The position numbers and the translations under genes are program-made. 64,000 bases of DNA from an uncultured Alistipes sp. (GTDB lineage: Bacteria > Bacteroidota > Bacteroidia > Bacteroidales > Rikenellaceae), in the NCBI GenBank assembly GCA_938014215.1, contig CALLRW010000040.1, positions 1-64,000 of the forward strand, written 5' to 3'. The notes under the pieces were generated by a model. It had not been told where the DNA came from and searched no databases. It saw only the letters and a program-made list of their open reading frames with translations. How positions within the stretch are numbered: position 1 is the stretch's first letter; every line of letters starts with the position of its first letter. Below, piece by piece: positions 27,394 through 34,879 of the stretch.

Positions 27394-28380
27394 TTAGTTG
27401 CGGGGTGCCTTGACCATCTTGATGTTGTCGAGGTACCAGCGGTGGTATCCCGATTGTCCGAATTGAGTGGAGCGTATGACGATTTGCGAACGGTCGGAGA
27501 CGCCGTAGAGCGTAACCTTCATACTTACCCACTGGTTCCAGGAGGTGACGCTCGACATGGTGAGCGCATCGCTGGTCTTGGAGGTGGGGCCGTCGACGGT
27601 CCCCGGGCCTTCGTAGACCTCGACGGTCACCGATGTGTCGTCGATGCCGCGGAGCGTGATGTCGGATCCCGAGCCGTTGATCGAGACGACCGGAGCAGCA
27701 TCGAAGGTCAGCGTGACGGTCGAGGATTTCTCCTTCTCGATGTACTTGCCCATGTCGATGGCCAGTCCGTTCTGCTGGTTGTTCTTGCCCATCTTGAAGT
27801 AGTGCTTGGCCATGTAGAAGGCATTGCCGGCGTAGTTGTACTCGCTGTAGCCCATCTCTTCGAACTTTGCTACGGCAGCGGACTCGTTGCGGACGGGCGT
27901 CGTGGAACTCTGGTCGGGGAACTGTACCTGGTCGTCGCTTCCGAACTGTTCGCACCATGCGAAGTCGTCCTCGAGGTAGACATGGCCGATCTCCAGCCCG
28001 TCGTCGGTGTCGGGGTCGAGCGTCTGTGTTACGGTTACGGTTTCAGTCAGTTCCTCGCTCGTCACCGTGAGGTATGCGGTGCGGGCTTTCTCGGTGTCGT
28101 TGGCCTCGACATCGATCACAACCGTCACGCGGCCTTTCCCGACGGGTTTGTCGACCGAAAGCCAGTCGGCTGAAGGGATGATGGTATAGCCACGGTTGGC
28201 CAGAATGTCCAGCGTGGCTTTTGATCCGGTGCTCAGCGTTCCGGTCTGGATGACCTCCACGCTGACCTTGCTCACGATGAGCCTGGCAGCCGCATCTTTT
28301 GCCTTGTCCTCGATGCAGGAGGATGCAAGCAGACCGATGAGGAGCGCAGGAAGCAACATGCGTAAAAATGTTTTTTTCAT
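27394..28380 (-). CDS. one-BACON-domain surface glycan-binding lipoprotein
   Basis: The protein has 328 residues and a lipobox Ser-Ser-Cys22 followed by IEDKAKD. It has one BACON-like repeat (about 35-120, with YTIIPSADWLSVDKPVG and ending ETVTVTQTL) and the same C-terminal beta module as the next gene, ending IVIRSTQFGQSGYHRWYLDN. It is the first gene of PUL1, about 76 nt after the predicted transcript start. It looks like a short-arm version of its 509-residue neighbour. Both are probably glycan binders displayed at different heights from the membrane; this is inferred from domain number only. Confidence 0.75.
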   Translation of the reverse strand: MKKTFLRMLLPALLIGLLASSCIEDKAKDAAARLIVSKVSVEVIQTGTLSTGSKATLDILANRGYTIIPSADWLSVDKPVGKGRVTVVIDVEANDTEKARTAYLTVTSEELTETVTVTQTLDPDTDDGLEIGHVYLEDDFAWCEQFGSDDQVQFPDQSSTTPVRNESAAVAKFEEMGYSEYNYAGNAFYMAKHYFKMGKNNQQNGLAIDMGKYIEKEKSSTVTLTFDAAPVVSINGSGSDITLRGIDDTSVTVEVYEGPGTVDGPTSKTSDALTMSSVTSWNQWVSMKVTLYGVSDRSQIVIRSTQFGQSGYHRWYLDNIKMVKAPRN

Positions 28381-28460
28381 AGGTTGGCAAGTTTTGGCTT
28401 GTGATATGGATTGAGAAATGTTAAAAAAATTACAAATCGTAAGTCGGGCTCATTGCTTTG

Positions 28461-28468
28461 CAAAATTA
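28461..28468 (-). promoter_or_regulatory. promoter -7 box of PUL1
   Basis: TAATTTTG on the minus strand matches TAnnTTTG and lies 80 nt upstream of the first PUL1 gene, in an AT-rich island. No clear -33 TTTG is seen, which fits a promoter that needs an activator. Confidence 0.6.
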
Positions 28469-28659
28469 TCTATTTTATGAAAGACGGGAAAGTGCAATAC
28501 CTGATAATATAGATCAATTCATCTTATTATGCATTTATAATCAGTGTCTTGTATCTATATATTCCCGGTCGTTATATAGACGTATGGACTTGTGTTTGGG
28601 CAGGAAAATCCTCTTTGAAAGTTTTTTTTGTCGACGGATTGGGCTTATACGGGGCTTTT

Positions 28660-28680
28660 CATATTTCATATCGAAATATG
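28660..28680. repeat. inverted repeat upstream of PUL1
   Basis: CATATTTC (28660-28667) and GAAATATG (28673-28680) are perfect 8-bp arms separated by 5 nt. TTGAAA recurs just to the right (within 28682-28710, three copies). A regulator site about 200 nt upstream of the PUL1 promoter is possible. Confidence 0.55.
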
Positions 28681-28838
28681 ATTGAAATCGTGTTGAAACG
28701 ATATTGAAATGTGCCGTTTTGATGAAGGGCGTATATCGGGATACCTTCCGAAGCGGGAAGTTCGGGATAACTGAATGGCGGAGCAGGCCGATGAACCGGC
28801 AGGCAAATTGTTTCGGAAAGGACTTCTAGGTGGCGGGC

Positions 28839-28940
28839 GATTGTCCCGGCGGAGGTTGTGCGGCGGGAGGATGGCCGGAGCGGCGGATTTCTTTGGGAGG
28901 AACTTTCGGGAAGCGGGGATTGTCCCGGCGGGAGGTTGCG
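28839..28940 (+). repeat. imperfect direct repeat
   Basis: The phrase GATTGTCCCGGCGG(G)AGGTTG occurs at 28839-28858 and again at 28918-28938, 79 nt apart, in otherwise featureless GC-rich sequence between PUL1 and rnpB. Confidence 0.6.
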
Positions 28941-28962
28941 TGAGGGGCGGTGCGTTCGATTG

Positions 28963-28998
28963 AAAAAGGGCGCCCTTGCCATGCGGAAGGACGCCCTT
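28963..28998 (-). terminator. rnpB rho-independent terminator
   Basis: A 12-bp stem with one mismatch (arms 28966-28977 and 28987-28998) is followed on the minus strand by a T-run. It lies directly after the RNase P RNA. Confidence 0.82.
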
Positions 28999-29000
28999 GG

Positions 29001-29418
29001 TACGTGCAGGCCCTGTAAGCCGGGTTCTGTTCCCGGAGCGAACCCCGGGCCCCTGTCATTTATCTACGACGGCAGTCACCTGCCGCCTCCAGCAACCTAC
29101 CCCCCGGCATCGGGCGAGCAACCCTTAATTGCCGGTATACATGGTCTTGCAACCCACGGGACGTACGGCCGGATGACATCACTGCCTCCGCGGTGGGCTC
29201 TTACCCCGCCTTTTCACCCTTACCGATCGGAAATTCCGGGATGCGGATCCGCGTTGGCCTTGCGGCGCGACGGTCCTCCCCGGACGCCTTTACCGGCGGT
29301 TGTTTTCTGTTACGCTCCCATGACCTCACGGCCATCAAGTCGTTAGCTTGCGTGGTGCTCTGTGTTGCCCGGACTTTCCTCCCCCGGCCGATGGCCGGCA
29401 GCGACAGAGCGGACCTGC
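29001..29418 (-). ncRNA. rnpB: RNase P RNA (bacterial type A)
   Basis: The catalytic RNA of ribonuclease P matures the 5' ends of tRNAs. On the minus strand the 5' part carries the conserved GAGGAAAGTCCGGGC block (about 29370-29384) and the 3' part carries ACAGAACCCGGCTTA (about 29017-29031). The P1 helix pairs GCAGGTCC near 29418 with GGGCCTGC at 29006-29013. The internal GTAAGGGTGAAAAGGCGG-like segment and total length of about 418 nt fit the family. The ends are placed from P1, the promoter box and the terminator, so they are accurate to a few bases. Confidence 0.93.
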
Positions 29419-29422
29419 GCTG

Positions 29423-29430
29423 CAAAGATA
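29423..29430 (-). promoter_or_regulatory. promoter -7 box of rnpB
   Basis: TATCTTTG on the minus strand matches TAnnTTTG and lies 5 nt before the P1 helix, so the primary transcript starts close to the mature 5' end. Confidence 0.75.
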
Positions 29431-29539
29431 GCCATTTTTTCGTGAAAAGTCCGGATTGTCGTGCGATTTACCCGTTTTCGTCCGGCCGTGGCGCCGGATC
29501 CGGTTCCGACGGAGGCACTCCTCCCTCTTCGGAGGCCTC

Positions 29540-30922
29540 TCAGAGGATCTTCTTCACCCAGTCGAAGAGCCGATAGGGCGGATAGCGGAAAGGCAGGTCG
29601 ATGCGTCCCGAGACCTCCAGCACCGAGCGCCGGTGGGTGAAGGCCTCGAAACTGTCGCGGCCGTGGTAGCGTCCCATGCCCGAGTGGCCCACGCCGCCGA
29701 AGGGCAGGTGGTCGTTGGCCAGGTGCATGATCGTGTCGTTGAGGCAGGCGCCGCCCGACGACGTGCGACGGATGACCTCCCGTCCCGTCGCCTCCGGGCC
29801 GAAATAGTAGAGCGCCAGCGGTTTCTCGCGTCCGTTGATGAACTCCACCGCCTCGTCCAGCTCGTCGAAGATCAGCACCGGCAGCACTGGCCCGAAGATC
29901 TCCTCCTGCATTACCGGCGAGGCGGGATCGACGTCACCCAGCAGCGTCGGCTCGATGTAGCGCTCTCCGGCATCCGTCCCGCCGCCGATCAGGATGCGGC
30001 CCTGTGCGAGGTAGCCGGCCACCCGTTCGAAGGCGTCGTCGCTGACCATCCGCACGTAGTGGCGGCTCTGGCGGGCATCCTCGCCGCGCATCTCGCGCAG
30101 CGCCTGGCCGTAGGCCTCGACAAAGGCGTCGCGCAGCGCACGATGGATAAGCAGGTAGTCCGGTGCGACGCACGTCTGACCCGCATTGAGCGTCTTCCCC
30201 CAGGCGATGCGCCGGGCCGCGATCCGCAGGTCGGCGCCGCGGTCGACGATGCAGGGGCTCTTGCCGCCCAGTTCGAGGATGACGGGGGTGAGGTGCTCCG
30301 CGGCGGCACGCATCACCACGCGTCCCAGCGCCGGGCTTCCCGTGAAGAAGATCACGTCCCAGCGCATTGCGAAGAGGTGCGTGTTGACCTCCCGGCCCCC
30401 CTGCACCACGGTGATGTACTCCTCGTCGAAGATCTCGGCGACCATCCGTTCGAGCACCTCGGCCACGTGCGGCGTGTGGGGCGAGGGCTTCAGCATGGCG
30501 GTGCAGCCGGCCGAGATGGCGCCGACGAGCGGGTTCAGCAGCAGCTGCACGGGGTAGTTCCACGGGGCGACGATCAGCGCCTGTCCGAGCGGTTCGGCCA
30601 CGATGCGGCTCCGGGCCGGCTGCAGCTTGAGCGGTGTGGCCCGCTTTTCGGGGCGCATCCATTCGCGCAGGTGGCCGAGATGGTGGTGGATTTCGCCCCG
30701 GACGATGCTCAACTCGGTGAGGATGGCCTCCTCGCGCGACTTGTGCAGATCCTCCCACAGCGCCTCGCAGAGTCGCTCCTCCCAGTTGACCAGGGCGGCA
30801 TCCAGCCGGCGCAGCATCGTGCGGCGGAACTTCTCGGGAAGGGTCTCACCCGTGCGGAAACGGGCCCGTTGGGCGGCGGCCAACGCCTCGATGCGGGCCG
30901 CAGGGGTATCGTGAAGGGTCAT
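29540..30922 (-). CDS. NAD(P)-dependent aldehyde dehydrogenase (class 3-like)
   Basis: The enzyme of 460 residues oxidises aldehydes to acids. Key residues are visible: Asn122 in VAPWNYP, Glu217 in LELGGKSP, and the catalytic Cys251 in NAGQTCVAPD; the coenzyme-binding FTGSPALG block is at 193-200. The short length and the C-terminal LPFGGVGHSGMGRYHG, SFEAFTH region place it with the class 3 (fatty aldehyde/coniferyl aldehyde) group. It lies downstream of the Bat operon but beyond a terminator, so it is probably separate. No promoter box was found in the 60 nt upstream. The physiological aldehyde is unknown. Confidence 0.88.
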   Translation of the reverse strand: MTLHDTPAARIEALAAAQRARFRTGETLPEKFRRTMLRRLDAALVNWEERLCEALWEDLHKSREEAILTELSIVRGEIHHHLGHLREWMRPEKRATPLKLQPARSRIVAEPLGQALIVAPWNYPVQLLLNPLVGAISAGCTAMLKPSPHTPHVAEVLERMVAEIFDEEYITVVQGGREVNTHLFAMRWDVIFFTGSPALGRVVMRAAAEHLTPVILELGGKSPCIVDRGADLRIAARRIAWGKTLNAGQTCVAPDYLLIHRALRDAFVEAYGQALREMRGEDARQSRHYVRMVSDDAFERVAGYLAQGRILIGGGTDAGERYIEPTLLGDVDPASPVMQEEIFGPVLPVLIFDELDEAVEFINGREKPLALYYFGPEATGREVIRRTSSGGACLNDTIMHLANDHLPFGGVGHSGMGRYHGRDSFEAFTHRRSVLEVSGRIDLPFRYPPYRLFDWVKKIL

Positions 30923-30947
30923 GACTTCGGATTTTTCGGGTTGATGA

Positions 30948-30992
30948 CTGAAAAAAGCAAGGGGAGTGCCGCTGCCGATGCGCCACTCCCCC
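30948..30992 (-). terminator. Bat operon terminator
   Basis: An 8-bp perfect stem (arms 30961-30968 and 30984-30991) is followed on the minus strand by TTGCTTTTTTC. It lies 14 nt after the last bat gene. Confidence 0.8.
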
Positions 30993-31005
30993 GGCAGGTG
31001 TGCAA

Positions 31006-32031
31006 CTATTTCTCGCGGAAGATGTTCAGATGGGCCAGCAGCGGATTGCGGCGGTCGAGCACCAGCAGCTCCGCCAGCAGCAGTACCAGTGCCGCCAGTA
31101 CGAGATACTGATACTGCTCGTTGAACTCCTCGAAGCGGATGGTCGACAGCTCGGTCTGCTCCATCTCGTTGATCGCCTTGACAATCTCGTCCAGACCGAT
31201 CGACTGCTTCGTGGCGCGGACGTAGGCGCCGCCCGTGATGTCGGCGATCCGGGCCAGCATCTCCTCGTTGAGCTTCGAGACGACCATCTCGCCGTTCTCG
31301 TCCTTGATGAACTCGCCGTTGATCTGGATCGGGGCCCCTTCGGGTGTACCGATGCCGATCGTGAAGATCTTGACCCCCATGTCGGCGGCCCGTTTGGCCA
31401 CCTCGATGGCGTCATCCTCGTGGTTTTCGCCGTCGGTGATCAGGATGATGACCCGGCCGTGGCTCTGTTCGGTGTCGCTCGAGAAGGCCAGCAGCGACTG
31501 TTCGAGGGCCTTGCCGATGGCCGTGCCCTGGACCGAGACCAGCGACGGATCGATCTTCCGCGCGAAGGCCCGTGCCATGCGGTAGTCCGACGTGATGGGC
31601 AGCTGCACCTTGGGTTCGCCGGCGAAGACCACCAGACCCACGCGGTCCTGCTGCAGCCCCTCGAAGAGTTTGCCGATGGCGTATTTCGTCCGTTCGAGGC
31701 GGTTGGGCTGGAAATCCTCGGCCAGCATCGAGTTCGAGACGTCGACCGTGAGCATCATCTCGATGCCCTGGCTCTTCTCCTCGCGGAGTTTCGACCCGAA
31801 CTGCGGCCGTGCGGCGGCGAGGATCAGACACGCCACGGCCACCGTGAAGAGGATGAACCGCAGGGTGACGCGTCCGGTCGAGACCTCGGGCATCAACTCC
31901 TTGAGCACCTCGGGGTGACCGAAGCGTTCGATTCTTTTGCGGCGGCTGCGGGCGGCGAGCCAGAAGAGCACCACCAGAAGCGGTATGGCCACCAGCAGCC
32001 AGAGATATTGCGGATTGGCAAATCGGAACAT
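31006..32031 (-). CDS. batB: VWA-domain membrane protein BatB
   Basis: The protein has 341 residues. Two N-terminal membrane helices (about 10-26 and 58-76) are followed by a von Willebrand A domain with a metal-site motif DVSNSM near residue 97 and a TDGENHED segment, then a C-terminal helix (YLVLAALVLLLAELLVL). It is closely related to the preceding gene. The Bat set was named for aerotolerance in Bacteroides, though its exact task at the membrane is unsettled; VWA proteins partner with MoxR ATPases. It is the last gene of the operon, 12 nt after batA. Confidence 0.85.
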   Translation of the reverse strand: MFRFANPQYLWLLVAIPLLVVLFWLAARSRRKRIERFGHPEVLKELMPEVSTGRVTLRFILFTVAVACLILAAARPQFGSKLREEKSQGIEMMLTVDVSNSMLAEDFQPNRLERTKYAIGKLFEGLQQDRVGLVVFAGEPKVQLPITSDYRMARAFARKIDPSLVSVQGTAIGKALEQSLLAFSSDTEQSHGRVIILITDGENHEDDAIEVAKRAADMGVKIFTIGIGTPEGAPIQINGEFIKDENGEMVVSKLNEEMLARIADITGGAYVRATKQSIGLDEIVKAINEMEQTELSTIRFEEFNEQYQYLVLAALVLLLAELLVLDRRNPLLAHLNIFREK

Positions 32032-32043
32032 GACGGGATTCTT

Positions 32044-33030
32044 TTACGGGATACGTTTCAGAACGAGGTTCGAGAGGAGGAACTCCACCAGCAGCAGCCC
32101 CAGCGCGCCGAGCACCCATCCCAGGAAGAGTTCGTGGTAGGAGATGTGCTCCGTCACCTCGATCTTGCTCTTTTCCAGTTGGTTGATTTCGTCGTAGATG
32201 GCCTTGAGCTTGGCCTTGTCCGTGGCGCGGAAGTAGCGGCCGCCGGTCATTTCGGCCATGGCCGTGAGGGTCTTCTCGTCGATCTCGACCTTCTGTTTGA
32301 CGAACGTGAGGTTGCCGAACATGTCGATGGCCGGATAGGGGGCCATTCCTTCCGTGCCCACACCGATCGTGTAGACGCGGATGCCCTGTGCCTTGGCGAT
32401 TTCGGCGGCGGTCAGCGGGGTGATCTCGCCGCGGTTGTTCACGCCGTCGGTCAGCAGGATCACGACCTTCGACTTGGCGTCGCTCTCGCGCAGCCGGTTG
32501 ATGGCCGTGGCCAGACCGTTGCCGATGGCCGTACCGTCCTCGATCAGACCGCTGCGGATACGGGCCAGCAGCGTCTGCAGCGTGCTCTGGTCGGTGGTCA
32601 GCGGGCTCTGCGTGAAGGCCTCGCCGGCGAAGGCCACCAGACCGATGCGGTCGCCGTAGCGGTCGGCGATGAACGAACCGGCCACCTCCTTGGCGGCGGT
32701 GATGCGGTCGGGCTGGAAGTCACGGGCGAGCATCGAGCCCGAGACGTCGATGGCCAGCATGATGTCTATTCCTTCGGTATTGGTGTTGACATTCTGTTCG
32801 ACGTCCTGGGGCCGGGCCAGCGCCACGACCAGCAGCGAGAAGGCTGCGGCGCGCAGCACGAAGGGCAGGTGCCGCAGGTAGTAGCGGAACGTACGCGGAG
32901 CCCCCATGACGCCACGCACGGTCGAGATCTGGATGGCCGCACCGCCCTGCAGGGTCCGCCACACGTAGTAGGCGACCATCGGCACGAGCAGCACGAGCAG
33001 CCAGAGATAATGGGGTGATGCGAAGTGCAT
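32044..33030 (-). CDS. batA: VWA-domain membrane protein BatA
   Basis: The protein has 328 residues with N-terminal helices (YLWLLVLLVPMVAYYVW and about 55-75), a von Willebrand A domain with the metal-site motif DVSGSM near residue 95 and LLTDGVNNRG near 175, and a C-terminal helix near 300-320. The DVSGSM form and its place before the DVSNSM protein mark it as BatA. It presumably works with the MoxR ATPase at the start of the operon. It lies 11 nt after the TPR gene and 12 nt before batB, so the three are translated from one transcript. Confidence 0.85.
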   Translation of the reverse strand: MHFASPHYLWLLVLLVPMVAYYVWRTLQGGAAIQISTVRGVMGAPRTFRYYLRHLPFVLRAAAFSLLVVALARPQDVEQNVNTNTEGIDIMLAIDVSGSMLARDFQPDRITAAKEVAGSFIADRYGDRIGLVAFAGEAFTQSPLTTDQSTLQTLLARIRSGLIEDGTAIGNGLATAINRLRESDAKSKVVILLTDGVNNRGEITPLTAAEIAKAQGIRVYTIGVGTEGMAPYPAIDMFGNLTFVKQKVEIDEKTLTAMAEMTGGRYFRATDKAKLKAIYDEINQLEKSKIEVTEHISYHELFLGWVLGALGLLLVEFLLSNLVLKRIP

Positions 33031-33041
33031 AATCTACGTTT

Positions 33042-33866
33042 TTACCAGTTTTTCTTGCCGCGGACCACGACGCCCTTCATCTTCTCCTTGAGCTTCTCCT
33101 GCGTCTTGTCCTCCTGAGCCTGAATGGCGTCGAGCATCTGCTGCTGCTCCTGGGGCGAGATGCCTGAAGGGGTCGGCTGACCCTCGCCGGGCTTTTCGTC
33201 CCCGTTGCGGTCGCCGTTGTCGCCCTTGTTGCGGTCCTGATCCGGATTCTGCCCCTGGTTCTGATCCTGGTTCTGGTCCTGATTCTGCGGATTCTGCTTG
33301 GGATCCTGATTGGGGTTCTGCTGGTTCTGCTGATTCTGACCGCCGTTCTGGTTTTGGTTCTGATTCTGGTTTTGATCCTTGTTCTGGTTCTTGTCCTGAT
33401 CGTTGCCGCCACCGCCGCCGTTCTGGTTCTCGTCGAGCAGCCGTTTCGTGTAGGCGTAGTTGTACTTGGCCTCCATGTCCGCGGGGTTGAGCCGCAGCGA
33501 CTGCTTGTAGCTCTCGAGGGCCTCCTTGTACTTCTTCTGTTTGAACTGGGCGTTTCCCAGGTTGTAGAAGGCCTCGGCCCGCTCCGTATCCGAACGCAGC
33601 GAGTCGGCCGCAGCCTGCTGCATGGTCTGCTCGGCGCGGTCGAAACGGTCGGCCTTGTAGAGGGCGTTGCCGAGGTCGTAGGTCGCCTCGAACTGCCCCG
33701 GAGCCGCCTTCAGGGCCGCTTCATAACGGCCGATTGCCTCCTCGTAGTTGCCTTTGTTGTACTGACGGGTTCCCTTGCGCACGAGCGAGCGTTCGGGCAT
33801 CCGCTGGGCCTGGACCGCGGCGGCTGCCACCATCAGCAGCAGGGTGATGAAAAGTCTCTTGTGCAT
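33042..33866 (-). CDS. batC: TPR-repeat periplasmic protein BatC
   Basis: A signal peptide (MHKRLFITLLLMVAAAAVQA) is followed by three TPR units (about 30-140 of the protein; motifs GNYEEAIGRYEAAL, AEAFYNLGNAQFKQKKYKEAL). A long Asn/Gln/Asp-rich segment, coded at about 33210-33431, leads to a charged C-terminal helix. TPRs suggest a scaffold for the neighbouring VWA proteins. I prefer the ATG at 33866. A GTG at 33875 overlaps the upstream stop codon and is also possible. In other Bacteroidales BatC follows BatB; here it precedes BatA. Confidence 0.8.
   Translation of the reverse strand: MHKRLFITLLLMVAAAAVQAQRMPERSLVRKGTRQYNKGNYEEAIGRYEAALKAAPGQFEATYDLGNALYKADRFDRAEQTMQQAAADSLRSDTERAEAFYNLGNAQFKQKKYKEALESYKQSLRLNPADMEAKYNYAYTKRLLDENQNGGGGGNDQDKNQNKDQNQNQNQNQNGGQNQQNQQNPNQDPKQNPQNQDQNQDQNQGQNPDQDRNKGDNGDRNGDEKPGEGQPTPSGISPQEQQQMLDAIQAQEDKTQEKLKEKMKGVVVRGKKNW
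33210..33431 (-). repeat. Asn/Gln-coding low-complexity repeat in batC
   Basis: Short AAC/CAG/GAC codon repeats encode an NQ/DQ-rich tract of about 74 residues starting after a five-Gly run. It is likely to vary in length between strains. Confidence 0.7.
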
Positions 33867-33871
33867 GGTTG

Positions 33872-34879
33872 TCACATTTTTTTCTCCAGTGCCTCGGCCT
33901 CCGATGCCGGGGTCTGCTCCTCGACGAGTTTGGTCTCCTCGACGAAGTAGTAGGCTTTCAGATAGTCCGCCTCGTTCTGTTCGGCATCGGGCGTCGCCTT
34001 GGCGAACTTCACCAGGTCGGCGTCACGCAGGATCGATGTCAGGTCCATGCGGGCCTTGTCCGGGAGTTCGATGCCGCGCATCGTCTCGATGATCTCGTCC
34101 GAGGTCTTCTCCATGGCGCCGACGCCCCAGCGGGCGGCGATGTAGGTGCGCAGGATGTCGCTCAGTCCCGAATAGTACTGCTTGTGGCGGTTGTTCTGCC
34201 AGAGTTTCTGGTTGTGGAGCGTCTCGAGGGCCTGGATGGCGGCCACGTGGGGCGGCAGCGGAGGTGCTGGCTTGAAGAGGTCGCCCAGCCGCTTGCCGCG
34301 TTTGGCGAGCCAGCGCTGCAGCCCCCAGACGCCGGCCCCCAGAAGCAGCAGGATGAGGATGCCCCACGTGATGTAGTCCTTGATCTCGCGGAGCTGGAAC
34401 GGCAGCGTCTTCTGCCCCTTCAGGTCGTAGATCGACTGCGACGTGGAGTCGATCTGGAAGGTCGTGACCTCGAGGTAGAGCGAATCGCGGCTGCTGAGCG
34501 TGTCGACGATGTTCTTGTCGGCATAGAGGACCTGCGCCACGCCGAGGTTGTACTTGCCCTCGTCGAAGGCGGCCAGACGGTAGCGCTTGCGGAGGCGGAG
34601 CTGGCGGCCGTTGCGTTCGAGCGTATCGACGGGGCAGCTCTCGACGAGTTCGATCTTTCCGTCGCGGGGCTCGAAGACCGGGAAGTCGACCACCTGCACG
34701 AGATCCTTCTCGACGTCGATCACATAGTCGAACCGGTCGCCGATCATGATGCTGTCGGGTTCGACGTGCGCCGTGACGACGGGCACCTCCTGCTGGGCCC
34801 GGGCCGCGAAGGTCGGAGCCAGGAGGAGTCCCGCCAGCAGCAGAAAGCCGCACGGCGCTATGGCAAAGTGTCGTTTCAT
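33872..34879 (-). CDS. Bat-operon membrane protein of unknown function
   Basis: The protein has 335 residues: a signal peptide (ending FAARAQ), an extracytoplasmic beta domain (about 32-150, starting VPVVTAHVEPDSIMIGD), one membrane helix (about 171-188) and a cytoplasmic helical tail. The N-terminal domain resembles the first domain of BatD-type proteins, but the protein is about half the BatD length. The ATG at 34879 overlaps the DUF58 stop by 4 nt (ATGA), and its own stop adjoins batC, so translation is coupled in both directions. It probably tethers the DUF58 and MoxR proteins to the envelope; this is inference. Confidence 0.7.
   Translation of the reverse strand: MKRHFAIAPCGFLLLAGLLLAPTFAARAQQEVPVVTAHVEPDSIMIGDRFDYVIDVEKDLVQVVDFPVFEPRDGKIELVESCPVDTLERNGRQLRLRKRYRLAAFDEGKYNLGVAQVLYADKNIVDTLSSRDSLYLEVTTFQIDSTSQSIYDLKGQKTLPFQLREIKDYITWGILILLLLGAGVWGLQRWLAKRGKRLGDLFKPAPPLPPHVAAIQALETLHNQKLWQNNRHKQYYSGLSDILRTYIAARWGVGAMEKTSDEIIETMRGIELPDKARMDLTSILRDADLVKFAKATPDAEQNEADYLKAYYFVEETKLVEEQTPASEAEALEKKM

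Larger units (their letters stand above)
28469..28962. other. non-coding PUL1 upstream region with repeats
   Basis: No gene is convincing here. The left part (to about 28710) is markedly AT-rich for this window and holds an 8-bp inverted repeat and several TTGAAA repeats. The right part is GC-rich and holds an imperfect direct repeat. Short ORFs exist on both strands, but none has coding-like composition. Confidence 0.6.

Noticed and set aside
28458..28685. 75-codon plus-strand frame in the AT-rich region upstream of PUL1
   Set aside because: It begins with TTG, overlaps the PUL1 promoter box, and its length is expected by chance in AT-rich sequence.
28981..29430. tRNA or tmRNA gene near 29 kb
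   Set aside because: The conserved blocks and the P1 pairing identify RNase P RNA instead. No tRNA cloverleaf was found anywhere in the window by eye.
29193..29576. 127-codon plus-strand frame over rnpB
   Set aside because: It lies antisense to the RNase P RNA, a common source of false gene calls.
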